Positions 1 to 36,889 of a DNA stretch of 64,000 nt are shown here, piece after piece. How positions within the stretch are numbered: the first letter of the stretch is position 1; each line of letters opens with the position of its first letter. Under the pieces are notes generated by a model, which had not been told where the DNA came from, did no database searches, and was given only the letters and a program-made list of their open reading frames with translations. The translations under genes were made by a program, and so were the position numbers. This DNA comes from Hemicordylus capensis (taxonomy: Eukaryota; Chordata; Lepidosauria; Squamata; Cordylidae), in the NCBI RefSeq assembly GCF_027244095.1, contig NC_069658.1:261524687-261588686 (forward strand), given 5' to 3'.

Positions 1-160
1 AGCCTTACTGGGGGTCTGGGTCTTTTTTCTAGGCTCCGGAACGCATTAATCCGTTCCCAATGCATTCCTATGGGAAACCGCTTTTCGACTTACGAACTTT
101 TCGACTTACAAATGTGCATTCGGAACGGATTAATTTCGTAAGTAGAGGGACCACTGTACT
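1..160. repeat. Interspersed repeat, DNA-transposon-like
   Basis: Blocks AACGCATTAATCCGTTCCCA, TTTTCGACTTACGAACTTTT and the inverted CGGAACGGATTAATTTCG form a loose hairpin ending near AGGGACCACTGTA. The family is not assigned with certainty. Confidence 0.5.
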
Positions 161-689
161 GAGGATCAGGAGATGCAGGGTCTGCCTGAAAGTGTAGGGA
201 ATGTTGGAGCAGGTTTTGTATATGATTTCACATCTGGGATCATGTCCTGCCATGTAAGATGCAAGAATTATGAGGCACAGGAACTATGACATCCTGGTGT
301 GAGGAGCCTAGTCACAGAAGCAGATGATTTGCCATGAACCCCACCTGAAAACTACCACCGGAGAGCTCTCTAAACCTGATTTAAGAAGGCAAACAATGCA
401 CTGAGCATATAGACTAACAGTCTTGAAGAAGAAGCAGTGAAGGAGAATATACAGTGTTACTGACACTTGGATTGACAAGCTATAGGTGTGATGGTTGCAC
501 ATGTGGGCCAGAAGCTGTCACTTACTGAATAATAATAATTAGCTGAACCGGGCACAGAGCATCTGCGCCTCTAGTTCTCTTCTTGGCTTTCCTCTCACCC
601 TCCCTGCCCGATGGCCGCCGCTCGGCCATTCTCTTGGCCAGCAGTTTCTTCCCCCCACCACCCACCTGTCCCTGTTGCTATCTGGGCGG

Positions 690-845
690 CTTACAACAGA
701 GGATTAAAACATACAATAAAAACTCATAACACATTAAATCATAACAGACCCCAAAAGGTGAAAAGAAAATACAAAATACAATACAAAGCAGCTTTAAAGA
801 AACCCTCATTTTAAAATTAGTTAAAAATCAGAATCAAATCTGAAA
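690..845 (-). mobile_element. L2-like LINE 3' fragment, antisense
   Basis: GGGCGGCTTACAACAGAGGA followed by A-rich DNA with many ATACAA and AAAAC blocks, as in 45690-45850. Confidence 0.45.
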
Positions 846-1312
846 AACCCAAATTTAAATGACAGCTCACAGGATCCTAGAGAGCAATGTTGGATAGCAT
901 GCTTCATCAGCAAAAGAGGCTTGCTGTATTCTTCAGATATTATCTACATCTTTGCTAAGGGGGAATAGTTGCAGACTGAGGACCTTGCCTCTTAGATCTT
1001 AACATATCTTTATCATATTTATATTTTGCCTTTCTTCTATCATGGAACTCAAGGCAGCACACGTAGGTTTCTAGGCAATCTCCCATTTATGTATTAAAAA
1101 TCTGTCCTCGGCCCTTCTATGGGCAAGAGATTCCCACACTTTATACTGAAGAGGAGATCACAGATAAAGTGATCAGGAATCTTGCCAAGATTTTGCACTC
1201 CGCTCTGTCATACAAGATCTGATGGTCATGGCATGGCATGATGGTTCAAGAATATGACAAGGGTGGTAAACTCATCTTGGTGGTTGGGCCAGTTGGAGTC
1301 AAACCCTAGACC

Positions 1313-1446
1313 AGGGTTTCTTAACCTTGGGCCCTCAGATGATGTTGGACTACAACTCCCATCATTCCCAGGCATGGCCTTTGTGGCTGAGGATGATGGG
1401 AGTTGTAGTCCAACAACATCTGGGGGCCCAAGGTTAAGAAACCCTG
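1313..1446. mobile_element. Palindromic MITE with ACTACAACTCCC arms
   Basis: Arms GGGTTTCTTAACCTTGGGCC and its inverse at 1427-1446, with GGACTACAACTCCCATCAT facing its own complement. This is the best preserved copy in the window. Confidence 0.85.
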
Positions 1447-1469
1447 CCCTAGACCTTGAACAGGTAAAA

Positions 1470-2295
1470 AAATGAATTTGTCACTCTGTCCAGTTAGCCC
1501 AGTGCCTACTCATCCAATTAGTGGCGCACCTGAATTGATGAATGAGATTCCTCCGAACTGTTTGTGCACTCCTGGGAGGGCAGAGGGGGTTGCTTTAAGG
1601 GACAGGGAAGGCGCTGCCAACCTGTCAGCCCCTGCCCCGCACTTCCTCCTGCTGGCGCTCTCCAACACAGCGGGTGTGCTGGGCTGCAGCATTCCTGCTT
1701 GCGCTCTGATCAGCATCGCCACGCTCATGGCCGACGCGCAGGCGTGCCATGCATGTACACGTCGGCCATGTGTGTGGCAACGCTGATGGGAGTGCAAGCA
1801 GGAATGCTGCCACCCAGCGTGCCTGTTGTGTTGGAGAGCTCTCACGGGGCAGGGGGGAAGTGGCGGGGCGGGGGCTTAGAGGCAGCACCCCTCTATCCCT
1901 TAAAGCAACCACCCCACCCTTCGAACTGGTTTGAACACCAACTGATTGAACTGGTTTGGCACTCCAGGAAGTGAGCACGGAACCGGTTCATGCCCGTCCC
2001 TACTGGTATGGCCTGCTTGCCAATCTGTATTTTCAGCCTCACCAAGCTATATGTAGGGAGAAGCAATTAAGTGGGGGAAATTGTTTGGCCCCTTGTCCAT
2101 GTGCACCATCCTATGCTGCTTTGAACAACGGTAGCTGGCCCCTGAAGCAATGCCACCTTCTACTTTGTATTACCAGTTATCCTAAGGAGTCCCTTAATTG
2201 CTGAAACATCTGTTTATGGCAGGGGTTATATGCTGTCATACGTCTGATTCCCACATGTTTGTGTTATCTCTGTGCACCCCCAGTGTGTGTGGGTA
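1470..2295 (+). repeat. Unassigned ~375 bp repeat, copy A, split by a hAT-like foldback element
   Basis: 1470-1552 and 2003-2295 match 4472-4850 (GTCACTCTGTC, CAATTAGTG, GGGAGAAGCAATTA, AGTTATCCTA, CCCCCAGTGTGTGTGGGT). The stretch between is a separate palindromic element. Family not recognised. Confidence 0.75.
1553..2002. mobile_element. hAT-like foldback element inside repeat copy A
   Basis: The right end reads GAACCGGTTCATGCCCGTCCCTA, the inverted TAGGGA-type terminus of this family. The left end is eroded. The interior folds on itself (GCAGCATTCCTGCTTGC / GCAAGCAGGAATGCTGC). Confidence 0.7.
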
Positions 2296-2550
2296 TTGAG
2301 GTTGTACCATTCTCTTACAAGAAGGAAGTTCAGGATGTGGCACTCTGTCTTGAGAGAGGGCAGTATGGTCCACTTATTTTTGGCTGGGATGGAAAAGAAG
2401 AACTGTACCACTCTGAACCAGAAGGGAAGGCTGGCTCAGGACACTTGTATATGCAAATCTGTGTATGAAAAAGAATCAGAAAAGGAATTGTGAGATTCTC
2501 TCTCATAGATGTGTCTGCACACACAAGTGTATGTAATAATCTCACTTGAC

Positions 2551-2552
<2 letters not shown>

Positions 2553-2606
<54 letters not shown>
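2553..2606 (+). repeat. (GT)n microsatellite
   Basis: About 27 GT units, about 95 bases before the first visible C6orf136 exon. Confidence 0.95.
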
Positions 2607-2609
<3 letters not shown>

Positions 2610-2700
2610 GTAGGAGAGGGGATCCTTCAGTGTTGTTGATGTGCAAGAGTTTCCCATCCTAAAATAATCCCTGTCTTCTCCCCTTCCTGTTCGTTGCCAG

Positions 2701-2901
2701 TGGTCGAACCATGTACCAGATGGCACTGACTCTTTGCCGTTTTGTGGCCTGGAACTACTTCGCTGCATTGCGCATGGAGGTGCTAAAGGTGACGCAGCAC
2801 CCTGAGAACTGGAGCATCCAAGCCCGGTGGCAGATTACAGGATTGCCCTTCCATGTTCTCCTGCTCCACTTTTACAAGAAAGACAAGAGTGAGCTTTATA
2901 G
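2701..2901 (+). CDS. C6orf136: C6orf136 exon (DUF2358 core)
   Basis: The acceptor CAG ends at 2700 and the donor GTGAGG starts at 2902. It encodes GRTMYQMALTLCRF through KKDKSELY, and the last codon is split after two bases. This is the best conserved stretch of the gene here. Confidence 0.85.
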
Positions 2902-4114
2902 GTGAGGCAGCATCCCCTGTGGGTAGTGTACGCCCAGGCACACTCTTAGTTGAACAGCTTCAGCCGTGCACAGTCCTAATACATTCTGTTTCTCTAGGTA
3001 TGGGGCCTTTTATCTTTGGTCGAAACAAAACTAGGGTGGACTTTGTTTCTGAATATCAGTGTGTCTAGATGAAACTACAAATGCCACATTCCTTTTGCCA
3101 TTCTCTGTTGTCATCCCATGAAACTGATTGCCAAGAAATTTAGGACCGACAAAAAGTAGTACTTTTTACACACAACATATAATCAACCTATGGAATTCTC
3201 TGCCACAAGATGTGGTGGCGGCCAATAGCCTGGATGGCTTTAAGAGGGGTTTAAATAAATTCATGGAGGACAAGTCTACCAATGGCTACTAGTCTGAGGG
3301 CTATAGGCCACCTCCAGCCTCAGAGGCATGATGCCTCTAAATACCAGTTGCAGGGGAGTAGCAGTAGGAGAGAGGGCATGCCCTCGGCTCTTGCCTGTGG
3401 TCTTCCCAGAGGCATCTGGCGGACCGCTGTGAAACAGAATGCTGGACTGGATAGGCCTTGAGCCTGACCTAGTAGGGCTTGTCTTATGTTCTTGGGGCAG
3501 GCTGGTCTTTTGGAAGAACTGTAGGTTGGCCTACTTGCCGTGGCTGGGGTGAAGGCAGTTTTAATAAAAGCAGTGTTGTCTTCTGCTTATTGGATTGTGG
3601 GTTTAGTGAGGCTACCTTGACCCAAGTCTTCAGATGCAGTAAGTTAGATATTCAAAACACATTTCTGATATAGAACCATGTTGAAGTTGTCACCCAAATG
3701 GTCTCTCAGTTGACTTGTTGTTTTCCCCCTTTCAGGACCTATGATGCCTATTCCACTTTTTTCCTGGATCCACAAGGCTTAATTAAGTGTCACAGGGTAA
3801 GCAAGGTGAGTTTCAGTGCATGAATATCACTGCAAGGGGAGCTGGTGGTAACAGCTTCCACAACCCCTCTTGTCTTGGAGAATTTTGCTCGGTTATTGAA
3901 CAGAACTGCTTTTACTCGAACTACCAAGCTAACTTTGAATTTCCCTTCCTTGCAGCTAATGCCATCACAGCCTCCCATGAACAAGTTGAAAAAGCTCCTG
4001 GTGGCTTCTTTCTTGGGTCTGGGGCTATCGGAGCACAGACCATCACTGCAGCTGCTCTTATCAGCTCTGGATGACAAGCAGCAGGGAGCTTCACTAGGTT
4101 GTAGGAATAGCTGA
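2701..4114 (+). CDS. C6orf136: C6orf136 orthologue, 3' part (three exons; 5' end missing)
   Basis: Three exons, 2701-2901, 3736-3805 and 3956-4114, join in one frame with consensus splice sites. They encode about 142 residues ending in TGA at 4112-4114. The protein resembles the C-terminal half of human C6orf136, a protein of unsettled function with a DUF2358 domain. Recognisable blocks are LTLCRF-AWNYFA-LR-EVL near the start, HPENW--QARW, YDAYSTF and LMPS----KKLLV--LGLGLSE near the end. The domain's beginning should be on an upstream exon, but nothing suitable is seen in 1-2700, so the gene starts left of the window. It lies tail to tail with DHX16, as in human. The match rests on remembered sequence and gene order. 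Confidence 0.85.
3105..3500 (+). mobile_element. CR1 LINE 3' end
   Basis: Matches 38015-38385: CCCATGAAACTGATTGCCAA, TATGGAATTCTCTGCCACAA, and the terminal CTTATGTTCTTG. It lies in the C6orf136 intron. Confidence 0.85.
3736..3805 (+). CDS. C6orf136: C6orf136 exon (YDAYSTF block)
   Basis: The acceptor TTTCAG ends at 3735. It encodes TYDAYSTFFLDPQGLIKCHR plus VSK. Two donors fit, one at 3797 and one at 3806. The second is chosen because it keeps three residues between HR and LMPS, as in human. Confidence 0.75.
3956..4114 (+). CDS. C6orf136: C6orf136 last coding exon
   Basis: The acceptor TTGCAG ends at 3955. It begins LMPSQPP, runs through KKLLVASFLGLGLSE and ends at a TGA at 4112-4114. The tail after GLSE is longer than I recall for the human protein. 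Confidence 0.8.
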   Translation, partial: LMPSQPPMNKLKKLLVASFLGLGLSEHRPSLQLLLSALDDKQQGASLGCRNS

Positions 4115-4340
4115 AGACCAGCCCTCTATGTCTGGATCTCTTAGCTCACCTTGCTTACTGTGGTGGGAGGCAGAGGTGATGCCATTAGTGGCTCATGGTG
4201 TGTCTGTGTTGCCTTTGTACAAAAGAGTGTGTCGGCCTTGCCTCATGTTGCTGCTGCTAATTCTATCAGCAAATTCTGTAAAGATGGTTGTAATTTAATG
4301 TGTACATATATTAAAAGGTTTATGTTGAAGAAAGTCTCTG
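4115..4340 (+). other. C6orf136: C6orf136 3' UTR (probable)
   Basis: A short AT-rich stretch follows the stop codon, with a variant polyadenylation signal ATTAAA at 4310-4315. It ends just before a hAT-like element starts at 4350. The cleavage site is not known. Confidence 0.5.
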
Positions 4341-4349
4341 GGTAAGTGG

Positions 4350-5093
4350 TAGGGATGTGCGTGAAACATGATTCAAGCACTGAATCACTGCACATCCCCT
4401 GCACCTTTAACAGAGAGAGCAGGTCCATACCTGCTCCTCTGCTTGCCGCCACAGGATGTTTGGTGGCTCTCCCATAAAATGAATCTGTCACTCTGTCAAT
4501 TTCGCCCAGTGCCTTCTCAACCAATTAGTGACCCACACGAATGGATGGATGAAATTCCTATTGCCCCCATCTGGTGTCCTGCTTGCTAATCTGTCTTATC
4601 AGCCTTACCAAACTATGAGATATAGGGAGAAGCAATTACGTGGAGGAAACTGCTTGGCTTCCTGTCTGTGTGTTCCAGCCTACGCTGTCTTGAATGATCT
4701 GGTAGCTGGCCATGAAAGCATTGCCATCTGCATTATCAGTTATCCTAGGAAGTTCCTTAATTGCTTAAACATCTAATGTTTATGGCAGGGGTCATATGTC
4801 TGACTACCACATGTTTGTATGAACTCCGTACACCCCCAGTGTGTGTGGGTCAGCATGGTTGCTGACCATGCAAATGGCTGCCATGCATGCACAGAGGCCA
4901 TGTGTGTGCCAGCGTCACGTGAGGGCAGCTGGGAAACACCCTGTCGGCATGTGAGCAGGGTTAGTGGGGGGGCACACTGCTGAACTTCCTGTGGTGGTGA
5001 GTGGAGCAGCAGATGTGGACCTGCTCTCCTCTGTTAAAGGTGCAGGGATGTGCAGTGTTTCGGTACTCAAATTGTGTTTCACACACATCCCTG
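4350..5093. mobile_element. hAT-like non-autonomous DNA transposon carrying a second repeat
   Basis: Ends TAGGGATGTGCGTGAAAC and the inverted form (GTGTTTCACACACATCCCT), with about 100 bases of inverted homology at each side (TGCACCTTTAACAGAG / TCTGTTAAAGGTGCAG). The flanks GTAAG--- match for five of eight bases, as expected for an old hAT duplication. The centre (about 4460-4850) is a different repeat, also found at 1470-2295. Confidence 0.75.
4472..4850 (+). repeat. Unassigned ~375 bp repeat, copy B
   Basis: Uninterrupted copy of the repeat split at 1470-2295. It is lodged inside the hAT-like element 4350-5093. Confidence 0.75.
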
Positions 5094-5127
5094 GTAAGAT
5101 AAAGAACTGGGCTGTAGACTTAATAGG

Positions 5128-5312
5128 CTGCCTCCAGGTTTGAAGGCAGGATGCCTCTGCAGTTGGTATTCAAGAGAGCAACAGCAGGAGAAGGGGCATG
5201 CCTTCACCCCCTGCTTGTGAGCTTCCCAGAAGTATCTTGTTGGCCACTGTGGGAGACAGAATGCTAGACTAGACAAGCCTTGGACGTGATCCAGCAAGGT
5301 TCATATGAAGCC
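5128..5312 (+). mobile_element. CR1 LINE 3' fragment
   Basis: A diverged copy of the CR1 3' end (AGGCTGCCTCCAGG, GGCATGCC, GTGATCCAGCAAGG). Confidence 0.7.
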
Positions 5313-5314
5313 TT

Positions 5315-6079
5315 TCACCCTCCTAGAAAAGTGCCTCATGTTTTGATAGTCTTTTAGGCTGAAGATACTTGCTTCCTTTTAAATGGCAGCTGCTACTTTC
5401 AAGTAGTGAGCCTAGTTTTCAAAGTGGACACTTCTTCTGTATTTTGTCCATTTGGTTTAGAATTGTAGATGTTACCCAAGTTCCTCATTCTGCAGTACAA
5501 TTTGTAGAAAGGTTTGGCATGGTGATATACTGTGAAATTGAATGTGAAATTCAGCCCTTTGAAAACCGATTTTATTTGAAAAACCTTGCAAGAGTCTAGC
5601 CCTTATGGCTGAGGGAAGAAATGCTCAATGTCAGCAATGCCTGCTGTAGTCTCAGAAGCCAGATAACTGAAGAGTTGCAAGACCTTGTACAGATGGAAAT
5701 TCTTCCCCGTGACTAGCTAAGTTGTAAACTAAAATTTATACACAGCCTCTTAATGTGCACAAGTAATAGGTTTGATGTCTTTAGTATTGTACAGAGTTCC
5801 CATCAGTAGTCCCTCTAATTTTTTTCCATCTCGCTGCGGAATGAGTTTTGTTCTGTGCGGCAGTACCAAGGCAGTGTATGTGCACACCTAGATTCAGAAT
5901 GGGGCCTTCCTGATTCAACCTGATTGGGATCTAAATTTATTATTTATTTAGAATATTTATACTCCACCCCTCCAGTGCACTACAGCTTGAACTGAGTGGA
6001 CATCCAAAAACTTGTGAGCGCATGCACATCTTAGAGGGAACGGTGGTTCCCATAGCTCCGTATTTAATTTGTCTTTAAT
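5315..6079 (+). other. Intergenic, nothing clear
   Basis: AT-rich DNA between a CR1 fragment and the DIRS element. No coding or repeat feature is supported except a short ATTTATTATTTATTTA run near 5937. Confidence 0.5.
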
Positions 6080-9000
6080 GTAATTCTCCCTCAGACGAGG
6101 ATTGTATCTGATGACAGGATGGGTTGTCACGACCTACTGCTCCACAGACAGGGCCAATCACAGAACTTTGTGGCATCCCAGGAGGGAGGGACCAAGCCCT
6201 CAGACCTCAGTTCTTCACCCTGTCTTGCTCCAAGCAGGTGCTGTGTTGTTTGCTCCGCTGTTTTTCTTTTTTGGCCTTGCTCTCGCTTCTACATACCTGA
6301 TTCCTCGTTTAGACAGGAGTGTGTTCGGGGAGGCAGATTAATTGGTTTTCCTCAGCCGCTGCTCTTATCTGTCTGATCATGGCAGCAGAGCTCGCTTGTG
6401 GTGAGAGGGAGGTTTCCCCCTCCCTCTCAGAGGATTCATTAGCACACTCGGTGTGCCGGGCTGAGTGGGTGGCGGTGACCTCTCCCGCACCCATAGCTCA
6501 AGCCCACAAAGCCCTGAAAGACAGGTGAAAGGACAAGAAGAAAGGCAAGAAGTCTTCCTCGGCTGATCTGAAGGTCGGTCCTCCCCTGTCGCCAAGCGAA
6601 GGGACGTCTGGGGCCTCACTCCCGGCAGGGAGCGTTTCTACCGCGGCGGTGCCTGGTGCTCTGCCGCTGCTTCAGCTCGTGCCTGAGGGTTCCCCTGATC
6701 AGGCCGCTCTTCCGCATGGAAACCTTCCGTACGATTCTGATAGCTCTCCAAGTGGGCGACTTCCTCTCTTCTGTGGACTTGAAGGAGGCATACTTTCATG
6801 TTCCTATCCTGGATCAGGACAGACACTTCCTGCGGTTTGCTTACCAAGAGTCCCATTTTCAATACCGGGCGCTGCCCTTTGGTCTCTCAACTGCCCCAAG
6901 GGTGTTTACCAAACTCATGGTGGCGCACTTGAGGACCAAGGGGGTTCACCTTTATCCTTATTTAGACAACCTGATGATTAGGTCGTCATCCTTCCAGAGG
7001 GCCCAGGAGGACGTGCAGGCAACCCTGGCAGTCCTGGAGTCCCACGGTTTCATGGTGAACTTCAAAAAGAGTTCCCTAGTTCCACGGACGAAGCTGGTTC
7101 ATCTCAGGGCTGTTATCAACACAGTCGAGGGGACTGTGTGTCTCCTTCCCGAACACAGGGTCAAGCTGGTGTCCAAGTGCCGCTCCTTAGTCCTACGTCC
7201 CAGGTCTGATCTATCCCTGAGTCGGTTGCAGGGGCTCATGGTTTCCACCATAGGGATCGTGCCCTGGAGTCGGTTCCACTCCCGTCCCCTCCAGTGGCTG
7301 TTGTTGCCGTTTCAGGAACGTATTTCCAGTCAGTACAGGTTTCAGATCAACCTGCCTCTGCGGGTCCAGCCTCCCTGCGGTGGTGGTTTTCCCCAGCAGC
7401 GAAAAAGGGGGTGATGTTTCTCCCAACGCCTCAGGTCCAGGTGACAACGGATGCCAGCTTTCAGGGCTGGGAAGGTCATTGTCTCCATCTTCTTGCCCAG
7501 GGACGCTGGTTGGAGAAGGTCGAACTCCATAAACTGGTTAGAGTTGCGAGCAATCAGGCTGGTTCTGCAGGAGTTCCTTCTTGTAGTTTGGGCCCAGCAT
7601 GTCCTGGTTCGCATGGACAGCGCAACAGCCAAGGCCCATGTCAATCGCCAGGGTGGGATGGGATCCTGGTCCCTGATGCGAGAGGCCTCTCTCCTGTTGG
7701 CCTGAGCGGAGGAACACCTTCTCACCCTGGAGGCGGATCACATCAGCAGTGCCTCCAACACCCTTGTAGATTGGCTCAGCCGATCTCAGATGGACCCCGC
7801 GGAGTGGCCACTGGACCCCCAGGTCTTCCATCAGGTGGTTCGGCATTTCGGACATGCGTCCCTGGACCTGTTCGCCTCCCCGTCAAATGCCAAGCTAGAC
7901 CGGTTTCTGACACGATACCAGGTCCCCAGGGGCCGCAGGGACAGATGCCCTGACATTTCCATGGCCAGGGGAGCTGCTATATGCCTTCGCCATTTTGCCC
8001 CAGACCATTCGGAGGATACGCAAGCTTCGGGCGGAGGTCCTTCTGGTAGCTCTGCATTGGCCGCGGAGACCGTGGTTTTCGGACCTGGTAGCGCTGTCAT
8101 CCGCTCCACCGATGCCCCTGGGGTCCCGCCCTCAGCTTCTGTCTGGGTCCTCTTTTTCATCTGGATCCAGTGTGGCTCAACTTTTACGGGTGGAGGTTGA
8201 GCGGGATACTCTAGTGGTCTCTGGTTACTCTAGTTCCGTTCAGCAGACCATTTTGGCTTCCCATCGCCCCTCTACTGTCAGGATCTATCAGTCTACTTGG
8301 AAAGCATTCGCGACCTGGTGTACTTCCTCAGGGTTTCCTCCACTTTCGACCTCTGTTGCACAGGTGTTGGGGTTTTTACAGAAAGGCCTTGCTGCCGGGC
8401 TTCAGCCCAATACTGTCGTCAGGTCTTTGCTTTATCCACTGTTTTGCGGGTGCAAAAGTAGTGCCGGCTCTTCTCAGCACATCCTCATGGTCAGAGGTTT
8501 TTGAAAGGGGTGGCGGTTTTGAAGCCGTCCATGTGTTCTGTACCTGGGATTTGAATTTGGTCCTCAGGTCTCTCATCAAGGCACCCTTCGAGCCTTTGCG
8601 TTCGATTCCCCTACGATTGTTGACTTTTAAGGTATTGTTTTTGGTGGCAATCACTTTTGCGCGCCGGGTGTTTGACCTGGGTGCGTTATCCATGCATAAG
8701 GAGTTGTCTAGTTTATCCTACGTTTTCTTACATACTGACCCTTCTTATTTGCCTAAGGTCAATTCAATCTTCCATCACGCACAGGAGCTGATGTTGCCTT
8801 CCTTCTTTCCGCATTCTTCTTCCCCTAAGGAGAAGGAATGGCATACCCTAGATGTGTGCAGGGCTGTTAAGATCTATCTGCGGCGCACGAAGGTTATCTG
8901 GTCTACGGAGTCCTTGTTCGTCTCATTCAGGGACTGCTTTCTGGGCAGGCGGGTTTCCACCCCCACATTATCACGTTGGATATGCCAGTGTATCCTGCTG

Positions 9001-9745
9001 GCATATTCTGCTGCTGGAGTTCCTGCTCCTGCCGGGGTTACAGCCCACTTTACTCAGTGCCGCTGCGTCTGCCGCCTTTTCTACCCTGGCACCTCTGGTG
9101 GACATATGCCTGGCGGCTACCTGGGCCTCTCTTCGTGAAGCACTGTAAAATTCATGATTGGGTGTCGGCTGACGCCTCTTTTGGTTGGCACGTTCTGCAG
9201 CAGGTGGTCCCTTCATAGGACCAGATGTTGTAGCTCCCACCCTGGTCTTTTGAGTAGCGGCTTTGGCAGGTCCCATCCTGTCATCGGATGCAATCCTCTT
9301 CTGAGGAAGAATGAATCGTTGGCACTTACCTGAATGGCCATTCTCCTCAGAAGTATGGATTGTATCCAACCCTCCCGCTTGTTTGTCTGGTCCTGGCTGT
9401 CGTCTGCCTGTCCTCATTGTATATATGTGAGGCAGTTTCCTTCTTGGGCAGTCTGTCCTCCCTGGGGGTTTTTGAGGTAGTGCAACGCTCTTTCTGACGA
9501 GTTCCTAAATGTTCTATTTCAGTCTGTTTATTGTGTTTTGTCTGTTTATTGGAGCACGAGTTTGCTGGCTAAGTACTGAGGTCTGAGGGGTTGATCCCTC
9601 CCTCCTGGTGAGCCACAAAGTTCTGTGATTGGCCCTGTCTGTGGAGCAGTAGGTTGTGACAACCCATCCTGTCATCGGATACAATCCATACTTCTGAGGA
9701 GAATGACCATTCAGGTAAGTGCCAACGATTCATTCTCTTCATACC
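6080..9745 (+). mobile_element. DIRS-type tyrosine-recombinase retroelement (broken fossil)
   Basis: The ends are inverted repeats (about 6080-6205 and 9575-9712) rather than direct LTRs. A further stretch near 9270-9370 matches both ends, the internal complementary region of DIRS elements. Coding remains in order: reverse transcriptase (about 6650-7400), RNase H with the DLFASPSNAKL signature (about 7430-7970) and a tyrosine recombinase (about 8170-9150). The frames hold about five breaks, so it cannot be functional. The inverted ends differ at roughly 7-8 percent of positions, suggesting a moderately old insertion. It lies between C6orf136 and DHX16 and is much richer in GC than its surroundings. 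Confidence 0.88.
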
Positions 9746-9954
9746 CTCTTCAGTCCAGAGGTGCTCTCCCAAACTATTTAGCCAGAACTGGCAGTCAGAT
9801 CTGCAGGCAAACAAGCAGACGTGACTGCCACCACCTCCCACCTACAGGGGTGGGGCTCCTTAGCTATCATTCCATAACCACACAGTCAGTGGCTTTGCTC
9901 GATACATTTGGGTGGAGGGTCACACAATGCCAAGCAGCAGAATATTAAGCTTAA

Positions 9955-10098
9955 ACCAGGGTTTCCCAACCCATGGTACTCCAGATGTTGCTGAACTACA
10001 ACTATCATCAGCTGTGGATACAATCTGTTGTGGCTAGGGATGATGGGAGTTTTTCAGTTCAGCAACATTTGGAGCACTACAGGTTGGGAACCCTGGCC
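9955..10098. mobile_element. Palindromic MITE, same type
   Basis: AGGGTTTCCCAACC and GGTTGGGAACCCTGG at the ends, with AACTACAACTATCATCA inside. It lies between the DIRS element and the DHX16 3' end. Confidence 0.8.
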
Positions 10099-10242
10099 GA
10101 AACCAATGCATATACAACTTCCTGCATAATGCTTGCCTGAGGTCAATAGAGCCAGTCTCCAGTCTCTCTCACACACACAGGCTTCCTGCCAAGGGCAGAA
10201 AAGAAGAGAAACAGATGATCTGAGCATGTGTTTTTAGAAAGT

Positions 10243-10366
10243 TTTATTCCCTGCCTGCAAGGGACAACAGAAAACTATACAACTGTACAAAAATTTTCAG
10301 AGTGAGAGGGTTGCAGAGTACACTGCAGTCCAACGTTAATGGGAAGAGGGCAGGTAGGTTCTTGCT
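10243..10366 (-). terminator. DHX16: DHX16 3' UTR with polyadenylation signal
   Basis: AATAAA on the minus strand at 10243-10248 lies about 120 bases after the stop codon. This gives a short 3' UTR. Confidence 0.8.
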
Positions 10367-36092
<25,726 letters not shown>

Positions 36093-36889
36093 CGTAACGG
36101 CAGGCAAAACTCCAAAGGGCTCGCTTCCACCCGTACACCCGAGCCCCAGGACCAGCACTTCTGGATCTCATTGGGGAGAACAACTTCCGGATCATGTGAC
36201 GAGGCGCATCATAGAGACCGGAAATGGCATGACATTCCCTTTGAGCTGGTTCTCGTTTCTCAACTCTATGGCTTTACTCTTCGCAAAGAGCGAGGGATTT
36301 GGACAGATCTTTTGAAAAAAGATCTTTTTGGGGTGGACTCGTCTCTGTCACTATTTCCGGGTTACGTATTTTTTAGCTCATCCCACCTCTTCCCCTACCC
36401 TCTCCCTTTCTGATTCGAACATCGTAGACTTGAATGGATAGAGGCGGGGAGGGTGGGTAGAGTAGTCCCTCTCTCTGTTGTTATAAGGAATGCCTGGGTT
36501 TGGGTTTATGGCAGAAGCCTTAAAAACACACACACACACATTTTAGTATAGCTGAGATGGGACAATAGCATGTCCCCGACTTCTCCCTCAACAAAAAGTA
36601 GAAGCAAAGTGCATGGTCTTTCTTTCTGGGGTTTTATTTTGTAGCAAAGTTTTTAAAAAACATCAAAAAATTACAGTCTATTATCGCTATAATGTGGGTT
36701 TGGGAAAGTGGGCGATGGTTGAGAAAGTGGCTAACTACACCCCTGTAGTGTAGTCCACTGTTATTATTTGTTTGTTTTATTTATTACATTTGTATCCCCG
36801 CTTTCTTCTATGATGGAACTCAAGGTGACTCACATAGGTGACTCACCTGGCCAGGCACTGACTAGACCCAAGCCTGCTTAGCTTTAGCA

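Noticed and set aside
1510-1978. Several overlapping open stretches of 100-136 codons on both strands
   Set aside because: They fall within a GC-rich palindromic element. Both strands are open because the sequence is its own complement.
2259-2468. Possible upstream C6orf136 exon (open stretch with EVQDVALCLERGQYGPLIFG)
   Set aside because: It does not match the remembered protein upstream of LTLCRF, has no clear splice borders and overlaps the end of a repeat.
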